DNA of 64,000 bases from Limosilactobacillus reuteri (GCF_003072625.1 NZ_CP027805.1:62001-126000), one strand, 5' to 3'; numbered from the stretch's first letter, positions 18,247 through 30,146 are shown. Program-made: numbers and translations. Notes: generated by a model from the letters alone, not told the origin.

Positions 18247-19221
18247 TTAAAAATCGCCGTTCATAATTGAATCTTTTACAATCATATAATCAACCTTCCG
18301 AATAGCTTCGAGGTCGCGACCACCCGAGTAAGAAATAGCTGATTGGAGATCTTCCTGCATTTCAGTTAAAGTGCCCTTGATGGAGCCACGGTAAGGGACG
18401 AGCATCTGCTTTCCTTCAACATTTCGATAAGCCCCTTTTTGAACTTCAGATGCAGAACCCCAGTATTGTTTGTATTGTTTTCCATCGATGGTGATGACAT
18501 GTCCTGGTGATTCGAGGTGACCGGCAAGCATTGAGCCAATCATCACCATTGAAGCGCCAAAACGGACAGACTTAGCAATATCTCCATTGTGTCTGATGCC
18601 ACCATCAGCAATGATTGGTTTCCGCGCGGCTTTAGCACACCAACGAATAGCGGATAATTGCCAGCCGCCAGTACCGAAACCAGTCTTTAGCTTAGTGATG
18701 CAGGCTTTACCAGGACCAACTCCAACCTTAGTCGCATTTGCCCCTGCATTTTCAAGGTCGCGAACAGCTTCGGGAGTTGCAACGTTTCCCGCGGTTACAA
18801 AGGTATCTGGGAGCTTTTCTTTGATGTATTCGATCATTTTAATTACAAAATCTGAATGACCGTGAGCAACATCAATCGTAATATACTCTGGATTTAATTG
18901 TTCGGATTTTAGCTGATCAATAAACTTATACTCATCGTCCTTAATCCCGACCGAAATCGAAGCAAATAATCCTTTTTCGTGCATCATTTTAACGAAAGCT
19001 GCTCGTGTTCCTGGATTAAAGCGGTGCATCACGTAATAATAGTCATTTTGGGCAAGCCAAATTGCTAAATCTTCATCGATGACGCTCTCCATATTTGCGG
19101 GTACAACAGGGATCTTGAATGTGTGCGGGCCAAACTTGACGCTTGTATCTGCTTGCTTACGGCTCTTGATTACACATTTATTTGGGACCAACTGAATATC
19201 ATCATAATCGAATGTTTTCAT
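18247..19221 (-). CDS. guaC: GMP reductase
   Basis: A 324-residue (beta/alpha)8 enzyme that reduces GMP to IMP with NADPH, linking guanine to adenine nucleotides. The catalytic Cys174 lies in [20 protein letters not shown]. The protein has no CBS insertion, which separates it from IMP dehydrogenase. The start ATG follows AAAAAGGAGC. It is divergent from purA, so two enzymes at the IMP branch point share the 195-bp intergenic region. Confidence 0.95.
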   Translation of the reverse strand: MKTFDYDDIQLVPNKCVIKSRKQADTSVKFGPHTFKIPVVPANMESVIDEDLAIWLAQNDYYYVMHRFNPGTRAAFVKMMHEKGLFASISVGIKDDEYKFIDQLKSEQLNPEYITIDVAHGHSDFVIKMIEYIKEKLPDTFVTAGNVATPEAVRDLENAGANATKVGVGPGKACITKLKTGFGTGGWQLSAIRWCAKAARKPIIADGGIRHNGDIAKSVRFGASMVMIGSMLAGHLESPGHVITIDGKQYKQYWGSASEVQKGAYRNVEGKQMLVPYRGSIKGTLTEMQEDLQSAISYSGGRDLEAIRKVDYMIVKDSIMNGDF

Positions 19222-19336
19222 TAGGGTAGCTCCTTTTTAAAAAATTACCGTAATTATTATGCACTAAAATGTATGAAGCGTCAACGAAAATAGCGTACAT
19301 TTATTAGACTATATCAAAAAATAGTTCGATAAACTG

Positions 19337-19365
19337 TTGACGCCAAGAACTTAATCCGGTAAAAT
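19337..19365 (+). promoter_or_regulatory. purA promoter
   Basis: TTGACG (19337-19342), exactly 17 bp, TAAAAT (19360-19365). Just upstream, GTTTATCGAACTATTTT (minus strand, about 19320-19336) resembles a PurBox core (CGAAC in A/T-rich flanks) with one mismatch at the first C; PurR control is a weak inference. Confidence 0.7.
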
Positions 19366-19416
19366 AGCGAAGTAAAAACGTTAATTTTAGAAAATATAAC
19401 TATGAGGTGAAAATAA

Positions 19417-20715
<1,299 letters not shown>

Positions 20716-20722
20716 ATAGATG

Positions 20723-20768
20723 AAAGCTTCTAATGTTTGAATAATCTTTAAGCATTGGAAGCTTTTTA
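20723..20768 (+). terminator. purA terminator
   Basis: AAAGCTTCTAATG pairs with CATTGGAAGCTTT (one G-U), followed by T residues. Confidence 0.85.
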
Positions 20769-20827
20769 TTTTCCTGGTTCCCTCTATGGTATAATCGAGG
20801 CAAATAAACGTTATAGGGGGTAAGATG

Positions 20828-21610
20828 ATGACACAGCCAACACTAACAGTAGAAAAACATTATTTGAATTGGCCACTTAACCGTCCTTTAAATCAAGCTG
20901 ACATAATGCGTGAGTTGGGTGTGCATGCATCTGATGAAACGGGCCAAGATCTAACAAGTAAGGTGATGATGAACCTAACCCAAGTGGATGTTAACAAAGC
21001 AGGAGAATACCCTGTGATGTTAAGTGTAATGGATAATAACGGACAAAGTACTCAGGTAAGCATCACCCTAGATATTCAACCGATGCGGACACAGAATGCA
21101 ACTCAGAAAACTGCAACGCCCCAAAAGTCAAGACGGGGATGGTTATGGGTTATTATCGTAATCGTAGTTATCTTATGTGCATGGTGGGCAATCAGCGCTC
21201 ATAACCGGCAAGCAGCTAATCAAGCGGCAACTGATAGTCAGCAGAGCAGTCAAATAAGCAATAATTCAAGCAGTATCGGCGATCTAACAAAAGATAATCA
21301 ACGTCTCGCTAACCAAGTGGCAGAACTTAAAGGGGCAACTCAACAATATCAAAAAGACCACGATCAACAGGCATTAGAAAGTCGCCTTGATAAGATTCAA
21401 AGCCAAACTCAAGACTTGCAAAATCAAGTGCAAAGCAGCAGCGTAAAACAAGATTTAAATCAAGTTAATGAAACCGTTAATGAAGTACGGGAAAACCCAG
21501 ATAATGGGACGAAAATTGTCAATAACTTAAAGAATAAGGGTGATTTTCAAGAAATCTGGGGAAACATTAGCCAAGAAGTCCAGAAGTGGCTAGATGAATT
21601 TGCTAATTAG
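20828..21610 (+). CDS. Single-pass membrane protein with extracytoplasmic coiled coil
   Basis: A 260-residue protein of unknown function. Residues 1-90 look like a small Ig/cadherin-like beta domain (DVNKAGEYPVMLSVMD, as in bacterial DUF5011-type folds). A basic stretch (KSRRG) precedes one membrane helix (about residues 102-122), then a Gln/Asn/Ser-rich coiled coil (125-215) and a short C-terminal helix. The N-terminal domain has no signal peptide, so the topology is probably N-in, C-out, with the Ig-like domain in the cytosol; the reverse is possible. The ATG at 20828 is 7 bp from AGGGGG. No partner gene is evident. Confidence 0.7.
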   Translation: MTQPTLTVEKHYLNWPLNRPLNQADIMRELGVHASDETGQDLTSKVMMNLTQVDVNKAGEYPVMLSVMDNNGQSTQVSITLDIQPMRTQNATQKTATPQKSRRGWLWVIIVIVVILCAWWAISAHNRQAANQAATDSQQSSQISNNSSSIGDLTKDNQRLANQVAELKGATQQYQKDHDQQALESRLDKIQSQTQDLQNQVQSSSVKQDLNQVNETVNEVRENPDNGTKIVNNLKNKGDFQEIWGNISQEVQKWLDEFAN

Positions 21611-21770
21611 TGAGTTTGACAGCGGCAAGATAGACCCTTAAAATGGTAATAATAATTAGCGAGATTTCCTGTTAAGTTGTTAGGGATGATGGGAAAACTC
21701 AAGTAAATGCTGGATCCTTCCTTAGATTAGCGGAGGGTCTTATTCTTTTGAAAGATTTTAAATTAATTAA

Positions 21771-22319
<549 letters not shown>

Positions 22320-22324
22320 AAGAA

Positions 22325-22396
22325 AGGGAGCCACACAAAGCCCCCGTAAGTAACAGCAGGCCTCCATCGTTCGGTTTTACCAGACGATGGAGGCCA
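22325..22396 (+). repeat. GGCCTCC hairpin repeat, copy B
   Basis: Same layout as copy A at 10376-10435: AGCCCCCGTAAGTAACAGCA, then GGCCTCCATCGT pairing with ACGATGGAGGCC across the loop TCGGTTTTACCAG. The stem differs from copy A at paired positions (CCAAC/GTTGG against CCATCGT/ACGATGG), which points to selection on RNA structure. It follows pyrR by ~40 bp. Confidence 0.65.
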
Positions 22397-22414
22397 TTAA
22401 TGTACTGCACTTTT

Positions 22415-22801
22415 TTATCTTATCTTCCGCCACCAATCCACCGTTGAATGCTCATTAAATGCTCGGGTACCAAACTTTTTCTGAAACCACCGGACTTGTT
22501 TGGGAGTAAATCCTCGGAATACTAATGGTAAGTTTTTCCAGTGAGAATAAAGGGCATAGAGAAGAAGGATGTATTGTTCCTTGCTAATATCATCTACCGG
22601 AATCTCACTAACCATGGTCATTGAAATCCCTGTCCCCAGTGCAGAAAATGTATCAAGGCTAATCTTGTAGATTGGATGATGACCGATGTTGGTAGTGAAT
22701 ACTATTAATGCTTGTTTCTGTCGCGGACGATAAACCTTTTCGATCCGCTTATTGATTTTGTGAACTTGGCGCTTCGTTGGATTAAGAATTATATTTCGCA
22801 T
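22415..22801 (-). CDS. Conserved hypothetical protein
   Basis: A 128-residue, basic, soluble protein with no family I recognise. It begins RNIILNPTKRQVHKINKRI and ends with a Trp-rich stretch (RWFQKKFG ... TVDWWRKIR). No signal peptide or membrane segment is seen. ATG 22801 follows AGAGG. Normal composition for the genome and isolated position on the minus strand. Confidence 0.6.
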   Translation of the reverse strand: MRNIILNPTKRQVHKINKRIEKVYRPRQKQALIVFTTNIGHHPIYKISLDTFSALGTGISMTMVSEIPVDDISKEQYILLLYALYSHWKNLPLVFRGFTPKQVRWFQKKFGTRAFNEHSTVDWWRKIR

Positions 22802-22950
22802 ATAAAAGCCTCTAATCGAACATCTGTTTAGGAAATAGTATATCATACTTAGAAACAGAACAAATCATGTAAGTTTTTTTGCTGATGTAATTTTATTTAT
22901 CCTTTTCGTTGTAATTACACTATTTTTATTAATGCGGTATGATTGGATTA

Positions 22951-23803
22951 GAGACTGTCTGAAAACTAAAAATTCAGGTATAATCTGAGGAAAAACGAAT
23001 CGAGGCATTCCGATGACAACACCTAAACGATACGAACTGGAAGATGCTCAGTGGGACCGAATCAAAGGATACTTCCCGCCATACCGGACTGGCCGTCCAT
23101 CAAGCCTAGACAACCGTACCGCCCTCAACGCTATCCTCTGGCTCATGCGCAGCGGGGCTCCTTGGCGTGATCTACCTGAACGCTATGGCTCTTGGAAAAC
23201 GGTGTATAGTCGCTTCCGAGCCTGGGTAAGTTCAGGCTTGTTCGAACAGGTTTTTCTCAAATTGATTGACGATCCCGACATGGAAAACTTGAGCTTAGAT
23301 TCAACGATCGTTCGAGCGCATCAAAAGGCCACTGGGGCAAAAAAAACGCCGAATGTATGGTCGAAAATCAAGCTATTGGACTAAGTCGAGGTGGCCGAAC
23401 GACCAAGATTCACGCACTCGTTGACGGATTAGGGAATCCCTTGGGTTTTCGCCTAACAGGTGGTCAAGTACATGATAGCCAAGTTGCCAGTGAGTTGCTG
23501 GAAGGCTTCGATATTTCTCAATCAAATATTATCGCGGATAAAGCCTATGGCACCGCGAAACTTCGCCAGTATATTAAAGATAAAGCAGCCGTCTATACCA
23601 TTCCGCCAAAGGAAAATACCAAAGACAAGTGGACCTGTGATTACCACGTTTATTGTGAGCGCCATTTGATTGAGAACTTCTTCAATCAGTTGAAGAACTT
23701 TCGTAGGATTGCAACGCGTTATGATAAGCTCGCTCATGTTTATCTGGCTACGGTTTACATTGCCTCAATTTGCATCTTACTTAAGTAGTTTTCAGACGGA
23801 CCC
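22951..23803 (+). mobile_element. IS5-family (IS427-type) insertion sequence, copy 1
   Basis: 853 bp, bounded by inverted repeats: left GAGACTGTCTGAAAACTA and right end TAGTTTTCAGACGGACCC (reverse complement GGGTCCGTCTGAAAACTA). It is the same length as copy 2 at 51931-52783 and nearly identical, on the same strand. Flanks read TTA at the left and TAG at the right, consistent with a TA/TNA-type target. Left-end base 2 is A here and G in copy 2. Confidence 0.9.
23013..23788 (+). CDS. IS5-family transposase made by -1 frameshift (OrfA/OrfB)
   Basis: OrfA (23013-23384, 123 residues) carries the N-terminal DNA-binding part (RRSGAPWRDLPERYGSW-like pattern) and the first catalytic Asp region (LSLDSTIVRAH). 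OrfB continues one frame back from the A8 run at 23339-23346 (GGGGCAAAAAAAACG), giving GAKKNAECMVENQAIGLSRGG and then the rest of the DDE domain (HDSQVASELL, IIADKAYGT, and CERHLIENFFNQLKNFRRI near the end). The intact A8 slip site and identical arrangement in both copies indicate programmed frameshifting, not decay. Confidence 0.88.
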
Positions 23804-24370
23804 TAGTAGGTTTAGTATTAATCGTGCAGGACATCTAATGTCAAACTGGTTTGCAATCTTATTTTGGTTAACGCGACGTGAGTGAGCTGAAAATAACTAG
23901 AAGAATAGAAAAGACGCTCAATGACTGCACAAATCATTGAACGCATTAGTTTAGAGAATAATAGTAGCTGATATCGCACATTATCTGCTACTAGTAAAAT
24001 GTTAAGTCTAATTGAGGCAAATAACTAAAAAACAACTATTGGCACCACCCTAGAAGAAAGAAAAATTTAATCTTGGGAGTTTATTTAGGTTATGTCCTTA
24101 TTAAAATGAGAAAAAGTTAAGGATACTCTAGAAGTCATTAAGCAATAAAATTGATCTCTTCACAAATTGCTTTTGATGTTAAAGCTTCAATTCGTTGATA
24201 TTTTATCAAGTAATTTATCAATAGTTAATAGTTTTACGAGATTATGCACTCACTGTGTACAAGTGATACCAAGAATATACTTTGTTCTAATAAGAGTGTT
24301 ATTTTACTATATTTTTACTAATTGCTTATATTAAGATAATATAGTTTGGAGTTTATATAGGAAAAAAAAG
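23804..24370. other. Gene-free stretch between IS5 copy 1 and the TetR gene
   Basis: About 570 bp with no convincing reading frame on either strand. It is AT-rich, with short stop-rich segments that look like eroded sequence. A promoter for the TetR gene probably lies near its 3' end (TTGCTTATATTAAGATAATATAG around 24322-24344). Confidence 0.4.
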
Positions 24371-24918
24371 ATGGATATTCGTAAAATTAATACGTTAAAT
24401 AGAATTAAGGAAGGATTTATTACTGTTTTAGATACTAAAAAATTATCAGAGTGTACTACTAATGATATTGTAAATAGCGCTGAAATCAGTAAGAAAACCT
24501 TTTACAATTATTATCAAAATAAGCAGGATCTTCTTCATGAAATTGAGAATGATCTATTAGAAGGTCTGAAAGAAGCTCTCGTAATTGATCGAGAGGAACT
24601 AAAAGTTGTCAAGCATTTACCAGGTGCAGATGAAATTAAGGAATTAGCAGAAGTTGCTTTTAATCATACATTAGCTTTTTGTAATGAGAACAAGCATGCA
24701 TTATCAAATTTGCTTTCCTCAAATGGGGACATGCAGTTTTATCAAATGATTGTTGAAGTAGCAAATAATGAATTTGATGCGCGAGTTCCGTATTTATTTG
24801 GTGACATAAATATTAAAGAAGCTAATGTGAAGTCGCCATTGCCTTTTTCATTTATTAAAACCCTCTATATCAATACAATTGTTAACTTGTTAATGCTTTG
24901 GGGTGCCGCACCAGAATC

Positions 24919-26276
24919 GGGAGTGTAAAATATTTTGTGTAAATTGATACCTTGAGGGTATTGAAAAAGGGAAAGCCTTCCCCGTATGATTGAAATCGCT
25001 AAAAACCAATCAGAATACGGAGGCTTTCCCCATGAACCAGTTTAACAAAGATATTATCGCAGCGCTATCTTCAGACAAAGATATTACCCTGAATGAAGTC
25101 TTACGTTGTCAAATTGAAGTGGCCGCTAATCAGTTCCTTCAAAATGAACTGACTGCGGTGCTAGGCTACGAACCACATACCCGGATCGACCGATCAAAAG
25201 GCGACGTGAACTACCGGAACGGGGCGTACACCCGCACGATCGACACTGAGTACGGTGAAATTAATCTGACGATCCCACGGGACCGGTTAAACAAGTTTCA
25301 AAACGCCCTCTTCCCTCCTTACGTGCGTCGGACTGATGGACTGGAGGAAATGGTCATCAAGATGTACTCCAAGGGCGTCACAACTCGTGAAATCGCTGAT
25401 ATGGTTGAGAGAATGTACGGCCACTACTACTCACCAACCACGGTTTCAAACATCACTAAGCGGACGGAACACCTGGTTGAAGAGTTCCACGAGCGCAAAT
25501 TCAAGTACTCACAGTACGTCTGTGTGTTCCTCGATGCTACTTACATTCCGTTACGCCGTGGTACCGTTGAACGAGAAGCCGTTAACGTAGCGATCGGAAT
25601 TCGAAGTGACGGCGGTAAGGAAGTTCTTGACTACAGTATCGCACCGACCGAGAACGGAGCCGCTTGGTCTGAACTACTCCAGGGATTACGCGCACGGGGG
25701 ATTAAAGATATTCAGTTGTTCATCGCCGATGGTTTAGTTGGACTTCAATCTGCGATTGAGGCTAACTACCCGCAGGCGAAGTTTCAACGGTGCTGGGTCC
25801 ACGCAGAGCGCAACCTTTTAGGGTACGTTCGCAAAAACGATCGCAGGGAGATTATCACCGACTTTAAGGCTATTCGGCAAGCAGAGAACCTACAAGACGC
25901 CAAAGAACGATTGGCGGCTTTCAGTGCTAAGTGGGAGTCCAGTTATAAGCGTCGAATCAAGAATCTAGTCCAAATGGAGGATCTATTCACGTTCTTCAGT
26001 TTTCCAACTGCGATCCGTCAGACCATCTACTCGACGAACCTAATTGAGTCGTTCAATAAGAGCCTGAAGAAGATGGTCCGACGTAAAGAGCAGTTCCCAA
26101 ACGAAGGGGCCCTCGATCGCTTTATCATGACGCAAGTGATGGAGTACAACGATAAATTTGAGAATCGAGCACATCGGGGATTCAAGGACTGTCACGACAC
26201 GCTTGATTCGATGTTTTAGAATTGCCAATTCATGCGGGCGAAGTTTCCTTTTTTACACAACATTCTTGACACTCTC
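24919..26276 (+). mobile_element. IS256-family insertion sequence
   Basis: 1358 bp with 25-bp imperfect terminal inverted repeats (left GGGAGTGTAAAATATTTTGT..., right end reverse complement GAGAGTGTCAAGAATGTTGT..., about 19 of 25 matching) and an 8-bp target duplication CCAGAATC. The clean duplication suggests recent insertion. Confidence 0.93.
25032..26219 (+). CDS. IS256-family transposase (mutator type)
   Basis: A 395-residue DDE transposase. Catalytic regions are VFLDATYIPLRR (first Asp), FIADGLVGLQSAI (second Asp) and NLIESFNKSLKKMVRR (Glu). ATG 25032 follows GGAGG at 8 bp. Intact, so the element may still be mobile. Confidence 0.94.
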   Translation: MNQFNKDIIAALSSDKDITLNEVLRCQIEVAANQFLQNELTAVLGYEPHTRIDRSKGDVNYRNGAYTRTIDTEYGEINLTIPRDRLNKFQNALFPPYVRRTDGLEEMVIKMYSKGVTTREIADMVERMYGHYYSPTTVSNITKRTEHLVEEFHERKFKYSQYVCVFLDATYIPLRRGTVEREAVNVAIGIRSDGGKEVLDYSIAPTENGAAWSELLQGLRARGIKDIQLFIADGLVGLQSAIEANYPQAKFQRCWVHAERNLLGYVRKNDRREIITDFKAIRQAENLQDAKERLAAFSAKWESSYKRRIKNLVQMEDLFTFFSFPTAIRQTIYSTNLIESFNKSLKKMVRRKEQFPNEGALDRFIMTQVMEYNDKFENRAHRGFKDCHDTLDSMF

Positions 26277-26378
26277 CCAGAATCTTTAAGCATTAACGAA
26301 ATTAAGTCAATTGCAGGTTTGATTCAGACAAAGTCACCAGTTGAATTGATTCAAATTTATAAATCATATTTAAACTAG

Positions 26379-26420
26379 AAAATGAGGAGCCGAAAAAATT
26401 TTTTCGGTCTCCTCATTTTT
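26379..26420 (+). terminator. Terminator after the TetR gene
   Basis: Near-perfect stem AAAATGAGGAG-CCGAAAAAA / TTTTTTCGG-CTCCTCATTTT. It works in both directions and also serves the minus-strand gene that ends at 26444. Confidence 0.92.
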
Positions 26421-26443
26421 CTTTATCTGAAATTCTTTTTAAA

Positions 26444-26848
26444 TTAATTGCCTTTCCAATACCGTGCTCGGGTAAGTAATTCCCGTGAACGTTGGTCAGC
26501 CGGTCGATATCCTTTATTAAATAGATGACGGAAATACATCATATTGTAAAAGAAAGCGAAGAAAACAGATGGCCAAGGGAATTGAAACAAGCTAGTTAAC
26601 CCGAAAAAGAGGGCAACTAAAGCATAATCCATAGTTAATACGATCATTAAAATAAAATTATAGTAGTCAGCCCGAAAAAGTGCTGGCAGTGGCCCGAACC
26701 AAAGAGTTGTCCAAGAAAAACCGACTTTGGCGATTCGGATATCCCCCTGGTCATTAACGATTTTAGCGTAATTTGGTGGGAGGGGGAGATTGTTTAAATT
26801 AAACGGATTTTGGTTATCATTATTGTTATTACCAAATGGGTTTTGCAT
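26444..26848 (-). CDS. Small membrane protein, DUF2628-like
   Basis: A 134-residue protein: an Asn/Pro-rich N-terminus (residues 1-30, QNPFGNNNNDNQNPF), then a soluble stretch, two or three hydrophobic segments (about 48-68, 72-90, 92-108) and a basic C-terminus (RHLFNKGYRPAD). The sequence GFSWTTLWFGPLPALFRADY followed by membrane helices is the pattern of DUF2628 proteins, of unknown role. ATG 26848 is used. Confidence 0.65.
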   Translation of the reverse strand: MQNPFGNNNNDNQNPFNLNNLPLPPNYAKIVNDQGDIRIAKVGFSWTTLWFGPLPALFRADYYNFILMIVLTMDYALVALFFGLTSLFQFPWPSVFFAFFYNMMYFRHLFNKGYRPADQRSRELLTRARYWKGN

Positions 26849-26986
26849 ATCTCGTCCACTTCTTTCTATAAATAATAATATTAACACAATGAGTAATGGA
26901 TAGGAAACGTCTCTACCAGGCTTTCAAGGAATATTAACAATTATATGGTAAACTCAAAGTGATAACCATGAAAGGGGAAATAGAGG

Positions 26987-28528
26987 ATGCTTTTTTTCCT
27001 AAACGATAATATTCAACGAAACAAATCAGGAATTGAGCATGCGCAAATTAAGCGTCTGCATCTGTTTGAAAAATATCATCAACCGGCTAAGATTGTTACC
27101 CAGCAATATTCGAATGAATTACACTTGGTAACAGCAGAAGCAGGGATTGATGATCGTAACTTTATTAACTTGTTTGATTATTTTCAGGAGGCTTGTGAAG
27201 TCCCACAAAGGAATATTCGAATTAAAGATATTCCGGTTAACCCTCATTGGGAGCGCAAGGCCGATGGGATTAATTATAATTATTATCAAAATGGCAAACG
27301 TATTCTCTATATCCGTCGGCGCAGTGATACTGATCGGCGGGTAATTAATATTCAATATTTTGATCATTATGGAAAGCTTCTCAAAGTTAGTTGGTTTGAC
27401 AGCCGCGGTTTTATCTCGGTCGAACAACTTTATGACTGGGATGGAAAAATGGCAACGGAAAACTATTACCGTCCAGATGGAACCTTAGCAATCCAGCTAG
27501 CCCACCAGCAGGATAAGCGGGGAAGGGAAATTAAAACTTACCATCTTTTTAATTACCATGGTCGTGACTATCAATTCAGCGGTTTTGACCAGTTAACCCG
27601 GTTTTTCCTCGATGAGTTGGTCACTGACAAGCAAATCTGTGGTGAAGGTCCGGTTGGCTTTGTCGTTGATCGGGTGTATGAACTAGGCTGGGCGGTTCTG
27701 CACATGAAGCACCGGGTCTTTCGGGTTCTTCAACTGCATAATGACCATGTCAATAATCCTAATGATATGCTTCATTCTACCCTTAATTATAACTATGATT
27801 GGGGACTTAAGCACCTCCAAGATTGGGATGGGGTTATTGCCCTAACTCCGCAACAACAAGAAGATCTTCAAGACCGGTTTGGCAAGTTTGGCGTGAAGAT
27901 ATACCGGATTCCTGGTCCGATTGTTCCGGCGGCAGTTATTAATAAGCGTCATGTTCCTTTTAAAAAACGAACGAAGAAACAAGTTGTCATGGTTGCCCGC
28001 TTGTCTCCTGAAAAACAGCAAGATCACCTATTAAAAGCATGGCCACAAGTACTAGCGGCTGTTTCAGATGCCAAACTCGATTTTTGGGGTTATGCTAATG
28101 ATGATTTTGATAAGACGCTCAATAAAATCGTCAAAGAGGAAGCGATTAATGGTTCTGTGACCTTCCATGGGTATACGGATGACGTCAATTCGGTTTACGA
28201 AGACGCGCAATTACTTATTTTGCCAAGTCGGGCTGAAGGGTTACCGCTATCCTTAGTGGAGGCCCAGTCCCATGGGTTGCCGATTATTGCTAATGACATA
28301 AAATATGGGCCTTCAGATGTGGTGATTGATCAACAGGATGGGTTGCTGACTAAGAACGGCGATATTGATGGATTAGCTCAAGCGATCATTCGCTTATTGC
28401 AAAATCAAGAGCGGCTAGCGCAGATGAGTGAAAATGCTTATGCTGATAGTGAGCGTTATTCTGAACCAAACGTGATGAAGTTATGGAATGAATTAGTTGC
28501 TGACATGAAGGAAAAGGGGGAAGAGTAA
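26987..28528 (+). CDS. GT4 glycosyltransferase, TagE/TarM/GtfA-like
   Basis: A 513-residue cytosolic glycosyltransferase. Residues 1-~315 are the beta-rich N-terminal domain seen in TagE/TarM (teichoic acid glycosyltransferases) and GtfA (Ser-rich adhesin glycosylation). Residues ~320-505 are the GT4 nucleotide-sugar domain with VVMVARLSPEKQQ and an intact E-x7-E motif in SRAEGLPLSLVEAQSHG. It is followed after 1 bp by a paralogue with a degenerate motif, which resembles the GtfA/GtfB pair more than a lone TagE. Acceptor is unknown; the nearest candidate is the protein encoded at 30147-32081. ATG 26987 has AAGGGG upstream. Confidence 0.82.
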   Translation: MLFFLNDNIQRNKSGIEHAQIKRLHLFEKYHQPAKIVTQQYSNELHLVTAEAGIDDRNFINLFDYFQEACEVPQRNIRIKDIPVNPHWERKADGINYNYYQNGKRILYIRRRSDTDRRVINIQYFDHYGKLLKVSWFDSRGFISVEQLYDWDGKMATENYYRPDGTLAIQLAHQQDKRGREIKTYHLFNYHGRDYQFSGFDQLTRFFLDELVTDKQICGEGPVGFVVDRVYELGWAVLHMKHRVFRVLQLHNDHVNNPNDMLHSTLNYNYDWGLKHLQDWDGVIALTPQQQEDLQDRFGKFGVKIYRIPGPIVPAAVINKRHVPFKKRTKKQVVMVARLSPEKQQDHLLKAWPQVLAAVSDAKLDFWGYANDDFDKTLNKIVKEEAINGSVTFHGYTDDVNSVYEDAQLLILPSRAEGLPLSLVEAQSHGLPIIANDIKYGPSDVVIDQQDGLLTKNGDIDGLAQAIIRLLQNQERLAQMSENAYADSERYSEPNVMKLWNELVADMKEKGEE

Positions 28529-28529
28529 A

Positions 28530-30032
28530 GTGTACTTTTTTGTAAACCAATACTTATTAAGTAGCAATTCCAGTGTTGAACATGCTGAATTAAAACGGTT
28601 AGCCCTATTTAAAAAGCATGGTGGAGAAGCTAAGTTGGTGACCCGTGACTTCGACCTCATTCTTCATGATACCATCAAACAAATTGGTTTACCTAACGAC
28701 CAAATTGTTAATATGTATGATTTCTTTGCAAACACGACTGATTACCAAGGCGAAAAGCTCCACACTGAGGATTTGCCTTTACCAATTGACTATCAAGTAG
28801 GAACTGGAAATAACTATCGTGAAGTAAAAGACGGTGACCGCCTCGTTTGCGAAGTTCACTTTGCGGCTGGAACGATTGGGCAAGTTAACCATGTTGATTA
28901 CTTTGATATTGCTGGTAATATGACTCTTCGCCAACAATATGATATTCGTGGCTTTAAGGCAGCTGACGAATTCTTTGGTGAAGATGGACAGGAATACTAC
29001 GCGCGTTATTATCGCCCCAATGGAGAAACGTATCTTGAACGGTATTTTGTAAAATCAGTTGAAAATACCCCGATCAATTCCCTGAATGTTTTACGTAATT
29101 ATCAGGGACAGGATCGCTTCTTTGATTCTTTAGAGAACCTCTTTATCTTCTTTTTAGATGAATTGAATAAGGCGAATGGTGAGGACAATATATTTATTGC
29201 TGATCGACCAGCAGTTGCGATCAAACCAGTTCAATCAATGATGACAAAAGCAAAGAAATTCTTGTGGCTGCCGATGAACCAGGTTAATGATGGTCAGGAC
29301 TTAATAAATGGTCCCTTAAATGCTATGCTACAAGACCCTGTTACTACGGATGCGGCCAAATGGGATGGGGTAATCGTCATGACTGCAAAACAAGCTGAAA
29401 TCCTCCAGCAGCAAATTCACAACGCTGTGCCAATCTATGTAATTAACGGGGCGCCAGTTCTTGCTAACTTTGCGCGAATTAATGAAGTCGATCGGATACC
29501 GGGCCAATTAATATACGTTGGAAGATTGGCAGAAGATAAGCAAACTAGTCAACTAATTAATATGTTTGCGCAGATTCACCAACAAGTCCCTGAAAGTAAA
29601 CTGACTTTCTATGGCTATGGCACTAGCGAAGACATGGATAGCTATAAAAAGCAGGTTAAGGATCTCAACTTAGCGGGCACAATTGAATTTGCCGGATATC
29701 AGGTGTCATTAGATGAGGCATATGATCAAGCTCAACTGTTTGTCGATGCGAGTCGAATCGATGCACAACCATTAGCGATGGGGGAGGCCCTAAACCATGG
29801 TGTCCCAGTTGTTACTTATGATTACCTTTATGGACCACGTGAAATGGTAACTTCAGATGAAAATGGCAAGATCATTCCTTTAAATAACCAACCTCAGTTT
29901 ATTCAAACCGTCATCAAATTATTACAAGATCAAGATGAATTGCAAAGATTAAGCACTGGTGCCTATGACAACCTAGGTCAATTGGCAGAAGAAAAAACTT
30001 GGAAGCAATGGCAACAACTATCAGCTATTTAG
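28530..30032 (+). CDS. GT4 glycosyltransferase paralogue, GtfB-like, with altered active site
   Basis: A 500-residue paralogue of the upstream protein with the same two-domain plan. The GT4 domain keeps LIYVGRLAEDKQTSQ, but the E-x7-E motif reads D-x7-E (SRIDAQPLAMGEALNHG). In Ser-rich adhesin systems GtfB is a catalytically weak or inactive partner that binds acceptor for GtfA, so this may be a non-catalytic subunit; that is inference. GTG 28530 follows GGGGGAAG with only 1 bp between the genes, indicating translational coupling. Confidence 0.78.
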   Translation: MYFFVNQYLLSSNSSVEHAELKRLALFKKHGGEAKLVTRDFDLILHDTIKQIGLPNDQIVNMYDFFANTTDYQGEKLHTEDLPLPIDYQVGTGNNYREVKDGDRLVCEVHFAAGTIGQVNHVDYFDIAGNMTLRQQYDIRGFKAADEFFGEDGQEYYARYYRPNGETYLERYFVKSVENTPINSLNVLRNYQGQDRFFDSLENLFIFFLDELNKANGEDNIFIADRPAVAIKPVQSMMTKAKKFLWLPMNQVNDGQDLINGPLNAMLQDPVTTDAAKWDGVIVMTAKQAEILQQQIHNAVPIYVINGAPVLANFARINEVDRIPGQLIYVGRLAEDKQTSQLINMFAQIHQQVPESKLTFYGYGTSEDMDSYKKQVKDLNLAGTIEFAGYQVSLDEAYDQAQLFVDASRIDAQPLAMGEALNHGVPVVTYDYLYGPREMVTSDENGKIIPLNNQPQFIQTVIKLLQDQDELQRLSTGAYDNLGQLAEEKTWKQWQQLSAI

Positions 30033-30146
30033 TTAAAATTGGTTATAATATATTCAGAAGACGAAAAGCAGAAAAGAATCAAATGTTTTTGAAGTCTTTG
30101 GTCGTTATCCTTTGATAATCTAAAGACGGAAAATGAGGGCGGAATG

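Larger units (their letters stand above)
24371..26378 (+). pseudogene. TetR-family regulator split by an IS256-type element
   Basis: The first part (24371-24918) encodes 182 residues with an N-terminal HTH (IVNSAEISKKTFYNYYQNK) and a helical ligand domain. The insertion sequence lies at 24919-26276 with CCAGAATC duplicated at 24911-24918 and 26277-26284. Removing the IS and one duplicate joins PES to LSINEIKSIAGLIQ in frame and gives a 213-residue protein ending at 26378, a normal TetR length. The disrupted product would keep its DNA-binding domain and lose 30 C-terminal residues, gaining only GV, so partial function is possible. Its target is unknown. Confidence 0.88.

Noticed and set aside
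19289..19336. Paired PurBoxes between guaC and purA
   Set aside because: Only one side (CGAAC in A/T context) is a fair match; the partner at 19287-19303 is too weak and the spacing is wrong for a PurR pair.
26987..30032. Accessory Sec (SecA2/SecY2) locus suggested by the GtfA/GtfB-like pair
   Set aside because: No secA2, secY2, asp genes or serine-rich repeat adhesin are present in the window.
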